Shown here piece after piece: positions 1 through 7,325 of a DNA stretch of 64,000 nt. The notes under the pieces were generated by a model that ran no database searches, had not been told where the DNA came from, and saw nothing but the letters and a program-made list of their open reading frames with translations. Each line of letters starts with the position of its first letter. Position 1 is the stretch's first letter. The translations under genes and the position numbers were made by a program. Source of the DNA: Bacteroidota bacterium (GTDB lineage Bacteria; Bacteroidota; Bacteroidia; UBA7662; CANHCV01); assembly GCA_947501265.1 (NCBI GenBank), contig CANMVY010000004.1, forward strand, positions 152,933 through 216,932, in the 5' to 3' direction.

Positions 1-663
1 GTAGATGAAACGGCCGAAAAAATGCTGGTGGAAGGCCTTCGAAAAAATCTACCCGAAGCCGGATTTCTCACCGAAGAAGGAACGGCGGGCCGAAAAAATG
101 AAAAGTTAGTCTGGATCATCGATCCCTTGGATGGGACCACCAATTTCGTTCAGGGCATTCCATTTGTAGGAATCAACGTGGCGCTGATGGAAAAAGATGA
201 GATAGTGGCCGGTTGGATTGCCGATGTTTTCCATCATTCCATCTATCACGCCATCAAGGGAGAAGGAGCCTTTAAAAATGGCCAGCCCATTCAAATGAAA
301 ATCAAAAAAACGCTGAAAGATACCTTGATGGCGACCGGATTTCCACACGTGGATTTCACCCATTTGGATTGGTACTTGAGGGTTATGGAAGCGATGATGC
401 GCAGCAGCCGTGGATTGAGACGGATGGGCGCTGCCACCCTCGATTTGGCCTACACGGCCGAAGGGAAACTGGACGGTTTTTTTGAATTCAGCCTAAACCC
501 GTGGGACGTAAGTGCTGGTGCGCTCTTGGTTCAAGAAGCCGGCGGAATCGTTACCGATTTTTCAGGTGGAAATGAATGGCTCTTCGGAGGTGAAATTGCC
601 GCCGGATGCCCCGAAATTCATCGTGAATTGTTGGATCTCATGGCTTTGGCGAAAGGGGACTAA
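1..663 (+). CDS. suhB: Inositol monophosphatase family protein (5' end outside window)
   Basis: The reading frame is open from base 1, so the start lies upstream of the window. The product resembles SuhB-type Mg2+-dependent inositol-1-phosphate phosphatases of the cytoplasm. Both family signatures are visible: the metal site WIIDPLDGTTNF, preceded by an acidic TEEG segment, and the C-terminal WDVSAGALLVQEAGG with its metal-binding Asp. The visible part is about 220 residues, against about 265 for complete members, so only the first ~45 residues are missing. It converges with the archaemetzincin gene, leaving only four bases between the two stop codons and no visible terminator. Substrate (inositol phosphate, or a related sugar phosphate) cannot be decided from sequence. 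Confidence 0.93.
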   Translation, partial: VDETAEKMLVEGLRKNLPEAGFLTEEGTAGRKNEKLVWIIDPLDGTTNFVQGIPFVGINVALMEKDEIVAGWIADVFHHSIYHAIKGEGAFKNGQPIQMKIKKTLKDTLMATGFPHVDFTHLDWYLRVMEAMMRSSRGLRRMGAATLDLAYTAEGKLDGFFEFSLNPWDVSAGALLVQEAGGIVTDFSGGNEWLFGGEIAAGCPEIHRELLDLMALAKGD

Positions 664-667
664 CCGT

Positions 668-1285
668 TTAATTCAAAATTTTCCGGCACTTCTTGCAGAA
701 TTGCTTGGGTTCATTCTCAATGTTTGCCCCTTTTCCTTGAGCATCCTTCATCATGCAATGTGGGGTGGTGCAATGTTCCAATCCGTAGTTATGGCCCAAT
801 TCATGCAGCACCACATACGCCAATTTCTTCTCCACTTTTTTGTTCCCGAATCGACTTATGGTGACCACACAAAAGTTACCGGTTCGAACTCCCAAGCCAA
901 AAATCCTGTAATTGGGATTAATTTTCCCATTCAAATTCCGGTCGGTACAAATATCGGCGTTCGTTAGCAAAAGCACTTTGGCATTTTTGTTTCGGTATTT
1001 CTCCTTCATCCAATCCAAAATTCGATTGGCTTGATACCGCCCTTCAATGGCCGTCATGGTTTTCTTGGGCAAGGAAACGGGCGGCAACGTTTTGGTTTTT
1101 ACCTGGTAAAACTGCTCGATTTCCTTTCTCATTTTCATCGCCATATCGGGCGAAAAACTGGAAGAATAAACCACGTAAATGGATTCTTTAACTGCCGTTA
1201 TCTTCGCTTTCGAAGTTTTAGAATCTCCAGCAATGGAGCAGAAAGCCAAAGCAAAGACCAATACCATTTTTTGAAGGTTTCTCAT
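668..1285 (-). CDS. Secreted archaemetzincin-type zinc metalloprotease
   Basis: A 205-residue protein with an N-terminal signal peptide (Arg/Lys followed by a hydrophobic stretch to about residue 20). Near the C-terminus, from residue ~161, it carries the full archaemetzincin signature: HELGHNYGLEH, then Cys-x4-Cys-x-Met, then 17 residues and CKKC. The three His of the HExxHxxGxxH motif bind catalytic zinc; the four Cys form a second, structural zinc site in known members. It is the last gene of a leftward operon and overlaps the aminotransferase stop by four bases (ATGA). Export to periplasm or exterior is inferred from the signal peptide. Archaemetzincins are better known from archaea and animals, and their physiological substrates are unclear, so I assign only a peptidase role. 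Confidence 0.85.
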   Translation of the reverse strand: MRNLQKMVLVFALAFCSIAGDSKTSKAKITAVKESIYVVYSSSFSPDMAMKMRKEIEQFYQVKTKTLPPVSLPKKTMTAIEGRYQANRILDWMKEKYRNKNAKVLLLTNADICTDRNLNGKINPNYRIFGLGVRTGNFCVVTISRFGNKKVEKKLAYVVLHELGHNYGLEHCTTPHCMMKDAQGKGANIENEPKQFCKKCRKILN

Positions 1286-2427
1286 CTTCTTTCATTTTTT
1301 AAAACGTCCAACAATTGCTCCAATTGGCTTTCTTCGTTGAAGGTCTGGAACGAATACCGCACAAAAGTGTGTCCGTTTTGCTCGGTCACCGGAATCTCGA
1401 TGCGGTAATGATCTACCAATTTCCGATAAAGAGCCACCGGATTTTCGGTAGGAAATGGAATGGCGAACATTTGCCCGATCCAATCGGATGATAGGGGCGC
1501 ATGCGACGCTACCCCTAACGCTTCCGTAAATCGTGGCGCCCATTCCCGAACCATGCGTTGGCAATCGGCTGCCACCGTCCACCAATCGTTCTCCTCCATG
1601 AACCGAATGGCAGCCGGAACGGTGAGAAAAGCCGAATAATCGCGGGTGCCGTTCATTTGATGATAATCCAAAAACAACGAATCGGAAGGCGTGGCGCTGC
1701 GAAATCCCCAACTGATCACCAATGGATCCAGCCACGCCTGCTGAGACGGAGAAGCGTACAAAAACGAAGCTCCCTTGGGCGCCATCATCCATTTATGGCA
1801 AGCACCGAAGTACAAATCGGCGCCCAGTTCCTGCAGATTCAACGGCAACATGGCAGGGGTGTGCGCCCCATCGATGATGGTGAGCATTCCTCGTTTTTTC
1901 GCCTCAGCGATGATTTCCTCCACCGGTAAAATCAGGGCCGTTGCACTGGTGATGTGACTCAGAAAAACCACCTTCGTCTTTTCGTTCGCCGCCGACCAAA
2001 ACTGCTTCAAAAATTCGTCTTTGGAAACGATGGGTAGCGAAATGGGCGCTTTCCGATAAACAAAACCGCGCTTTTCGGCATAATACGTCCACGTTCGATC
2101 CATCGCTCCGTACTCTAAATTCGTGGTTAACACTTCCTCCCCTGCTTGAATGGGCAAGGATTTTACGATGGCATTTCCGGCGTAACTCGGGTTGGTAACA
2201 AATACGAGATCGCGGGCCGGAGCTCCCAAATACTTCCCCAACGCTTCCCGCGATTCGGCCAAGGCATCCAATCCGATTTTGGTAATGAATTGAACGGGGG
2301 AAGCTTCAAGCTTGCGTTGCCATTGTTGGTACTCCTCGAAAATGGGACGCGGGCACGCTCCAAACGAACCAAAGTTGAGGAATGACAAGGAGTCATCGAG
2401 CATAAAAAGTTCTTTATGGGGATTCAT
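1282..2427 (-). CDS. Class V aminotransferase, isopenicillin-N-epimerase/cysteine-desulfurase-like
   Basis: A PLP-dependent fold-type I enzyme of 381 residues. The N-terminal segment FLNFGSFGACP is typical of the isopenicillin N epimerase-like branch, in which it lies near the substrate site. The PLP Asp is in TIIDGAHTPA, and the Schiff-base Lys is in GACHKWMMAPKGASFLY. It lacks a signal peptide and should be cytoplasmic. Its start overlaps the upstream permease gene by 14 bases and its stop overlaps the archaemetzincin start, so it is translated from the same operon mRNA. True penicillin chemistry is unlikely; a racemase, lyase or desulfurase acting on an amino acid imported by the adjacent permease is a reasonable inference, but the substrate cannot be named. 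Confidence 0.82.
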   Translation of the reverse strand: MNPHKELFMLDDSLSFLNFGSFGACPRPIFEEYQQWQRKLEASPVQFITKIGLDALAESREALGKYLGAPARDLVFVTNPSYAGNAIVKSLPIQAGEEVLTTNLEYGAMDRTWTYYAEKRGFVYRKAPISLPIVSKDEFLKQFWSAANEKTKVVFLSHITSATALILPVEEIIAEAKKRGMLTIIDGAHTPAMLPLNLQELGADLYFGACHKWMMAPKGASFLYASPSQQAWLDPLVISWGFRSATPSDSLFLDYHQMNGTRDYSAFLTVPAAIRFMEENDWWTVAADCQRMVREWAPRFTEALGVASHAPLSSDWIGQMFAIPFPTENPVALYRKLVDHYRIEIPVTEQNGHTFVRYSFQTFNEESQLEQLLDVLKNERR

Positions 2428-3751
2428 GGCCAGATTTTAAAAGTTTCTTCATCAAAAAATACAGAGGAAATCCACCGAGAAACAGCAGCAACCCAATCCA
2501 GAAGGCCTGAGGATCTTGCAGCATCACGCTCGCGGTCACTCCCAAATAAATCAGTACAAACAGGATGGGCCCCCAAGGGTAACCCTTCATTTCAAAAATT
2601 TCGTTGGGGGCTTCTGTCGCTTTTTTCCTCAACCAAAAGATGGAAGCAGCACCGAGAATAAATCCAATGCTATCAAAAAACATCACATAGCCCAAAATCT
2701 TTTGGAACGACTCCAAGAAAAGCACCGAAAGCACCATCACCACGCAGAAAAATCCAATCCCCCAAACGGGCACTTGCTTGGTTTTCGATAACTTTTGAAA
2801 AACCCGAGGGAGCACTCCTTCCTCGGCCATGGCCACGTAAATGCGAGAACTGCTGATGAGGGTAACGTTGGCAAAACTCATCACAGCCAAATAAAACAAA
2901 AGATTGAGGAACAATTGGGCCGATGCGCCTCCCAACAAAACCGTCACATCGCTGGCCAAAGTGGTCGTTTCGGCCATTTTAGGTAATCCCAAAGTGGAAA
3001 CGTAACTCCAATTGATGGCCAAATACAACCCCATGATCAACACAATTCCCCAAAATACCGCTCGCGGAATGGTCCGTCGGGGTTGGTCGATGTCGCCTCC
3101 AAAATTGATGATGCTTTGGTACCCACCAAAGGTAAAGAAGATGGGAACGAAGCACAGAAGCAGATTTTTCCAGCTGAATGGAACGTGGGTATGGGAAATG
3201 GTTTCAACGGCGGGAGGAACGAAAAACAAGGCCGAAATAAGAAATAACATCAAACTAATTTTGATGATCATGAGAACATTGATGAGGCGGCTGCTCATTT
3301 TCAACCCCAACAAATTGAACCCCCAAAGAAAGGCAATGGTACCCAAAGCAATCGCACCCTCCGACACCTCTATGGTAGGACCAAATCGCCCACTAAAGTC
3401 GTGTAGAAACGCTTTCAAATAGCTCGAACCGAGCAAAGTAACGGCGGTGGTGGCCCCCGCGTTGCTGATGACCAAAATCCAATTCACCATGAAGGCCACC
3501 ACGGGATGGTACACCCGCGAAAAGACCTTGTAAAATCCTCCACTCACCGGAATGCGGGTGCCAATTTCTGCAAAGATGATCGAGCCAATAAAGCTAACCG
3601 CTCCGCCCAAGATCCAGGCCCAGAAATAAACGGCTTCCGATCCTTGGGCATGGCGCGCCACTTCGGAAGGTGTACGAAAAATACCCATGCCGATAACCAA
3701 TCCGGCTACAATGAACGTTACATCCATCGTTTTTAATCGATGCTGACTCAT
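2414..3751 (-). CDS. Amino acid permease, APC superfamily
   Basis: A 445-residue inner-membrane protein with about 12 hydrophobic helices, characteristic of APC-superfamily amino acid/polyamine carriers. The first helix contains the unwound motif GMGIFRTPSEVAR, equivalent to the substrate-binding GxGIF motif of APC proteins, and FAEIGTRIPVSGGFYKVFS follows, matching the conserved E-x-P-x-SGG-Y segment. It lies 35 bases downstream of the ABC permease gene, and its 3' end overlaps the class V aminotransferase gene, suggesting uptake of that enzyme's substrate. A weak -7-like box (TATCTTAC) sits 4 bases before the ATG and may give an internal promoter. The transported amino acid is unknown. Confidence 0.85.
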   Translation of the reverse strand: MSQHRLKTMDVTFIVAGLVIGMGIFRTPSEVARHAQGSEAVYFWAWILGGAVSFIGSIIFAEIGTRIPVSGGFYKVFSRVYHPVVAFMVNWILVISNAGATTAVTLLGSSYLKAFLHDFSGRFGPTIEVSEGAIALGTIAFLWGFNLLGLKMSSRLINVLMIIKISLMLFLISALFFVPPAVETISHTHVPFSWKNLLLCFVPIFFTFGGYQSIINFGGDIDQPRRTIPRAVFWGIVLIMGLYLAINWSYVSTLGLPKMAETTTLASDVTVLLGGASAQLFLNLLFYLAVMSFANVTLISSSRIYVAMAEEGVLPRVFQKLSKTKQVPVWGIGFFCVVMVLSVLFLESFQKILGYVMFFDSIGFILGAASIFWLRKKATEAPNEIFEMKGYPWGPILFVLIYLGVTASVMLQDPQAFWIGLLLFLGGFPLYFLMKKLLKSGHESP

Positions 3752-3786
3752 GGGGAGTAAGATAGGAACATTTTAACGGAAATCCC

Positions 3787-4827
3787 TCAACGAATCCGAG
3801 GATCGATCCATCGGTGGATTCGATCGGTGAGGGCTTGCAAAACCATGAAGATGATGGAAACCAACAAAACAATGCCCATCAAAACCGGTAAATCGGAGGC
3901 GTTCAAGGCATCAACGGTGAGTTTTCCCAATCCTTTCCAACCGAAAATGGTTTCAACAAAAACCGCCCCGGCCAACAAACTCGCCAACCATCCGGTAATC
4001 GTTGTCACCACCGGGGCCATGGAATTCCGCAACACGTGCCAACGAAACACAGACCACTCCGAAAGCCCTTTGGCACGAGCAGTTCGGATAAAATCCATGG
4101 AATACGTTTCCAAAAAACTGGAACGAGACATCTGCAAAACAACGGCCAGCGGACGAATGCCCAAGGTGAAGGCGGGCAGCACCAAATTTTTCCAAGCGAT
4201 GTGTTTGCCCTCCCAAACATCGTAATCCATGAGACTTCCGCTGATGGGCAAACCCGTGGCATCGTGCCACAAATATCCCAAAAAGAAAGCCGCTAAAACT
4301 GCCGCCAAATAACTGGGGATGGAAATCCCTAAGGTAGAAATCCCTACCAAAGCCCGATCCAACCACGTTCCATGGTTCCAAGCCGTTATTCCCCCCAAAG
4401 CCAATCCCAAAATCAATGCAATTCCGATGGCGGATAAAGCAAGAATAGCCGTTCCCGGCAAACTTTCCATCAATAAATCAGAAACCGAACGGTTGTTTTG
4501 AAAGGATTTTCCCAAATATGGCCACTTGAGCATGCAGCCCTTTTCATCTCCCTTCCAAACCCAAACCCCCGAAAATTCCATGGAAGTAGAATCGGTAGGG
4601 TGAAAACCCACGGGACTTAGGCGATTCAAAGTTTGCAAGTATTGAACGGATAGAGGTTGATCCAATCCCCATTTTGTGCGGATTGCCTGACGGGTTTTTT
4701 CATCTGAATTTTGGCCTAAGGCCGATTCTACGGCATCGCTCGAAAGTCCAAAAAACAACAAAAATACCAAGGTCACTACGCCCCAAAGCGTAAAAAACCA
4801 CAGCAATCCTTTTCTCAATCCGTGCAT
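3787..4827 (-). CDS. ABC transporter permease, DppB/OppB (peptide/nickel) family
   Basis: A 346-residue inner-membrane permease with an N-terminal helix, a long periplasmic region (about residues 30-115) and five further helices. The family's coupling EAA loop is present as FIRTARAKGLSEWSVFRWHVLRN. It resembles the first permease subunit of dipeptide/oligopeptide/nickel importers. No partner permease (DppC), ATPases (DppD/F) or binding protein is encoded in the window, so the remaining subunits must be elsewhere or the gene is an orphan. It starts one base after the stop of the DoxX-like gene, indicating tight translational coupling. Substrate is not predictable. Confidence 0.8.
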   Translation of the reverse strand: MHGLRKGLLWFFTLWGVVTLVFLLFFGLSSDAVESALGQNSDEKTRQAIRTKWGLDQPLSVQYLQTLNRLSPVGFHPTDSTSMEFSGVWVWKGDEKGCMLKWPYLGKSFQNNRSVSDLLMESLPGTAILALSAIGIALILGLALGGITAWNHGTWLDRALVGISTLGISIPSYLAAVLAAFFLGYLWHDATGLPISGSLMDYDVWEGKHIAWKNLVLPAFTLGIRPLAVVLQMSRSSFLETYSMDFIRTARAKGLSEWSVFRWHVLRNSMAPVVTTITGWLASLLAGAVFVETIFGWKGLGKLTVDALNASDLPVLMGIVLLVSIIFMVLQALTDRIHRWIDPRIR

Positions 4828-4828
4828 T

Positions 4829-6031
4829 TTATGGGATTAAATCTTCGTTTTTCGGCAGATGAGCAGAGCTCCAATGCTTCACCACCGTTCCTTTGCGAAG
4901 GTACGTCAGTCCGGGATTGGAACGAACGATCGTTTTCAACAAGGTACGATCGCCTGTAAGCCACTCATAAGGAAGATGCGTTTGGCTTTGAATTCGCTCC
5001 ACATCGGAAGGAAGTCCGGAAGTCCAAACGAAAACCTTAAATCCTTTGGAAAGAAGCGAAGCATACGTTCCAAAAGGTTGAAAATCGCTTGCGTTGAGCT
5101 TCGACAAATCGGAGGAAATGATGAGTAGCACGTTGGCACCTTTTAAAATTTCGTCGGTTCGATCGTTACCGGCCGAATCGGTTGCAACAAAATCGTGCAC
5201 GGGCGGCCGGTATCCTTCCCGCACTTTCCGATCCTTCCGATCGATAAATTCCCAACCCGATCCCGGGATTTTGTCCATGGAAAATTCCTGAATGCTTCCC
5301 GATTGCTTGTTTTTGTACACAAAGATCATTTCAAACGAATCGGTAGGAGCACCTTCAGGAATTTTCATCAAATCGGGCAAGTGGTTTCCCGGCTGAAACG
5401 GTCGAAAATCGATGATAGGTAGGTAATTCAAGGTAAAAAAGCTCAGAAAAACCGAGAAGACGGCAGCAAATCCGGTCATCCAACGGCTGCGTTTCGGGGT
5501 TGTTAAAGGAGAAATCTCTCGGTGATGCACCAATAGAAAGAGGATGAGCAACAACAAAACAACATCTTTCCAAAAACTAACCTTTGGCGTTAATTTCAAG
5601 GCATCGCCGAAGCAGCCGCAATCGGAAACCAATTGATTCGCTTCGTTGAACGGCTGGAAAAAAGAAGGAGATTTCCCGGCGGCTTCCGCCGCTGCACGAA
5701 GATCGGCTTGGTAAAATGCCGGATTCACGTATCCACTTAAATACGTAATGCCTGTAAGCAGCGTGAAGAAAATCATGGTGATCAGGAGTAACCAAGTCAC
5801 GCGCTTCAGCCTAAATCCTAAAAACAGCATCACCCCACAAACCACTTCTAAAACGCAAACAAAGATGCCCAAACTCAAGGACAAGGCGTCTGAAATGCTC
5901 CAACCAAAGACGTGGAAATACTCGGTTAATTTGTAGGAAAATCCGAGCGGATCATTCAATTTAATGAGGCCAGAAACGACAAAAAGCACCGAAACCAACC
6001 CTTGTGATAAACGCAAAAACTTTCGACCCAT
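4829..6031 (-). CDS. BT_3928-family DoxX/MauE-like membrane protein
   Basis: A 400-residue protein. The first ~190 residues are a four-helix DoxX/MauE-like membrane domain (motif [20 protein letters not shown]), with a Cys pair in SDCGCFGD in the loop after the third helix. The C-terminal ~200 residues form a soluble region with a thioredoxin-like look ([29 protein letters not shown]) but no CxxC motif. This architecture matches Bacteroidota proteins called BT_3928 family; DoxX/MauE domains are connected with quinone redox or disulfide chemistry, but this family's function is undefined. It heads the five-gene leftward operon. A -7 box ends five bases before the ATG, so the transcript is probably leaderless. 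Confidence 0.75.
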   Translation of the reverse strand: MGRKFLRLSQGLVSVLFVVSGLIKLNDPLGFSYKLTEYFHVFGWSISDALSLSLGIFVCVLEVVCGVMLFLGFRLKRVTWLLLITMIFFTLLTGITYLSGYVNPAFYQADLRAAAEAAGKSPSFFQPFNEANQLVSDCGCFGDALKLTPKVSFWKDVVLLLLILFLLVHHREISPLTTPKRSRWMTGFAAVFSVFLSFFTLNYLPIIDFRPFQPGNHLPDLMKIPEGAPTDSFEMIFVYKNKQSGSIQEFSMDKIPGSGWEFIDRKDRKVREGYRPPVHDFVATDSAGNDRTDEILKGANVLLIISSDLSKLNASDFQPFGTYASLLSKGFKVFVWTSGLPSDVERIQSQTHLPYEWLTGDRTLLKTIVRSNPGLTYLRKGTVVKHWSSAHLPKNEDLIP

Positions 6032-6035
6032 TCAA

Positions 6036-6043
6036 CAAAGTTA
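6036..6043 (-). promoter_or_regulatory. -7 promoter box of the DoxX/BT_3928 operon
   Basis: On the minus strand the sequence reads TAACTTTG, a match to the Bacteroidota -7 consensus TAnnTTTG. It ends four bases before the ATG at 6031, so transcription should begin at or next to the start codon. No clear -33 TTG was identified. Confidence 0.55.
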
Positions 6044-6132
6044 GAAGATAAAGCGAAACAGACGGCGAGGGCTTGGATTTTACCCCCTCATTTTTTTTGG
6101 ACAAGTCGGGGTAAAATGTGGAAAACGTTGCT

Positions 6133-6140
6133 TACCTTTG
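6133..6140 (+). promoter_or_regulatory. -7 promoter box of the rpsF-rpsR-rplI operon
   Basis: TACCTTTG matches the TAnnTTTG consensus and lies 32 bases upstream of the rpsF ATG, giving a leader of roughly 27 bases. The -33 region is not a good match. Confidence 0.55.
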
Positions 6141-6172
6141 CAGTCCATTTAAAAACCAAACCGTTTCTAAGT

Positions 6173-6535
6173 ATGAATCAATACGAAACCATCTTCATCT
6201 TAACTCCCGTTCTTTCGGATGAGCAGGTGAAGGAAGCGGTGGGTAAGTTCGAGAAGTTCTTGAACGATCGTGGAACCAAGATGATCCACCAGGAAAGCTG
6301 GGGATTGCGCAAATTGGCTTACCCGATCCAAAAGAAAATGACCGGCTTTTACCACCTCTTCGAATTCCAAGCAGATCCAACCGTGATCGCATCTTTTGAA
6401 GTTGAATTCAAGCGTGATGAGCGAGTTCTTCGCTTTTTGACCGTTAGACTCGACAAACACGCAATTGCGTTTAACCAATCTCATCGCGTTAAGAAAGGCG
6501 CTGCTGAGGCCGTAAATGAAGGAGGAGAAGCATGA
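6173..6535 (+). CDS. rpsF: 30S ribosomal protein S6
   Basis: A 120-residue protein that opens with the S6 hallmark [18 protein letters not shown] and continues with [14 protein letters not shown], typical of S6. It binds 16S rRNA and S18 in the small-subunit platform. I place the start at 6173 because the homologous N-terminus begins there; a longer frame from 6116 would span the predicted promoter. Its stop overlaps the rpsR start by four bases (ATGA), consistent with S6-S18 coupled synthesis. Confidence 0.96.
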   Translation: MNQYETIFILTPVLSDEQVKEAVGKFEKFLNDRGTKMIHQESWGLRKLAYPIQKKMTGFYHLFEFQADPTVIASFEVEFKRDERVLRFLTVRLDKHAIAFNQSHRVKKGAAEAVNEGGEA

Positions 6536-6789
6536 TCAGTAATAGTTTCGCGGCTATTCCAACTCAAGAGGAAACCCGCAAAAAGTTTTGCCGCTTCAAA
6601 AAAGCAAGAATCAAGCACATCGATTACAAAGACGCTGATTTCTTGTTGAAATTCGTGAACGAACAAGGAAAACTTCTTCCACGTCGTATCACCGGTACTT
6701 CATTAAAATTCCAACGTAAAATTTCAGTATCAGTTAAGCGTGCTCGTCACCTTGCTTTGATGCCTTACGTTGCTGATGGTTTGAAATAA
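6532..6789 (+). CDS. rpsR: 30S ribosomal protein S18
   Basis: An 85-residue basic protein with the S18 core ([18 protein letters not shown], then [16 protein letters not shown] and [12 protein letters not shown]). It partners S6 on the 30S platform. Translationally coupled to rpsF through an ATGA overlap and followed 16 bases later by rplI, the usual S6-S18-L9 order. Confidence 0.96.
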   Translation: MISNSFAAIPTQEETRKKFCRFKKARIKHIDYKDADFLLKFVNEQGKLLPRRITGTSLKFQRKISVSVKRARHLALMPYVADGLK

Positions 6790-6805
6790 TTAAGGAGGAC
6801 GTTCG

Positions 6806-7249
6806 ATGAAAATTATTTTGAAAGAAGACGTTCGCGGACTTGGATACAAGTACGACGTTATCACCGTTAAAAACGGTTACGGACTTAATTACCTTTTACC
6901 AAAAGGTATGGCGGTTATCGCCAACGAATCCAACATCAAAATGCGCGATGAAGATGTTCGTCAAGCATCTCGTAAGTTGGAAAAATTAAAAGGTGATGCA
7001 GAAGCATTGGCAGCTAAATTAGCTGAAGCAACTCTTCGCATCCCAGCAAAAGTTGGAGAAGGCGGCCGTTTGTTCGGTGCCATCACCACCGGTCACGTGG
7101 CTGAAGCCCTCGCTGCCAAAGGCATTGAAGTTGATCGCCGCCGCATGGCCTTCAACAACGATCCGAAAATGACCGGAACTTACACCGTGGTGGTAGATAT
7201 TCACCGCGATGTAAAAGCGGAAGTGACGGTAGAAGTTGTTTCTGAATAA
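6806..7249 (+). CDS. rplI: 50S ribosomal protein L9
   Basis: A 147-residue L9. The N-terminal domain carries MKIILKEDVRGLGYKYDVI and the glycine-rich YGLNYLLPKGMA loop that binds 23S rRNA, followed by the long connecting helix (about residues 45-75) and the C-terminal globular domain. It has a consensus Shine-Dalgarno AAGGAGG at 6792-6798, eight bases before the ATG, which is unusual here since most genes in the window lack one. It is the last gene of the operon and is followed by a strong terminator. Confidence 0.96.
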   Translation: MKIILKEDVRGLGYKYDVITVKNGYGLNYLLPKGMAVIANESNIKMRDEDVRQASRKLEKLKGDAEALAAKLAEATLRIPAKVGEGGRLFGAITTGHVAEALAAKGIEVDRRRMAFNNDPKMTGTYTVVVDIHRDVKAEVTVEVVSE

Positions 7250-7263
7250 TATCATTCACCCAT

Positions 7264-7320
7264 AGGGTTGAGGTTCGAGCGTCCTTCATTGGAGCACTTT
7301 CCTCAACCCTTTATTTTTTT
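7264..7320 (+). terminator. Rho-independent terminator after rplI
   Basis: Inverted repeat AGGGTTGAGG (7264-7273) / CCTCAACCCT (7301-7310) followed by TTATTTTTTT. The 27-base loop is long and could hold a secondary hairpin. Confidence 0.75.
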
Positions 7321-7325
7321 AATTT

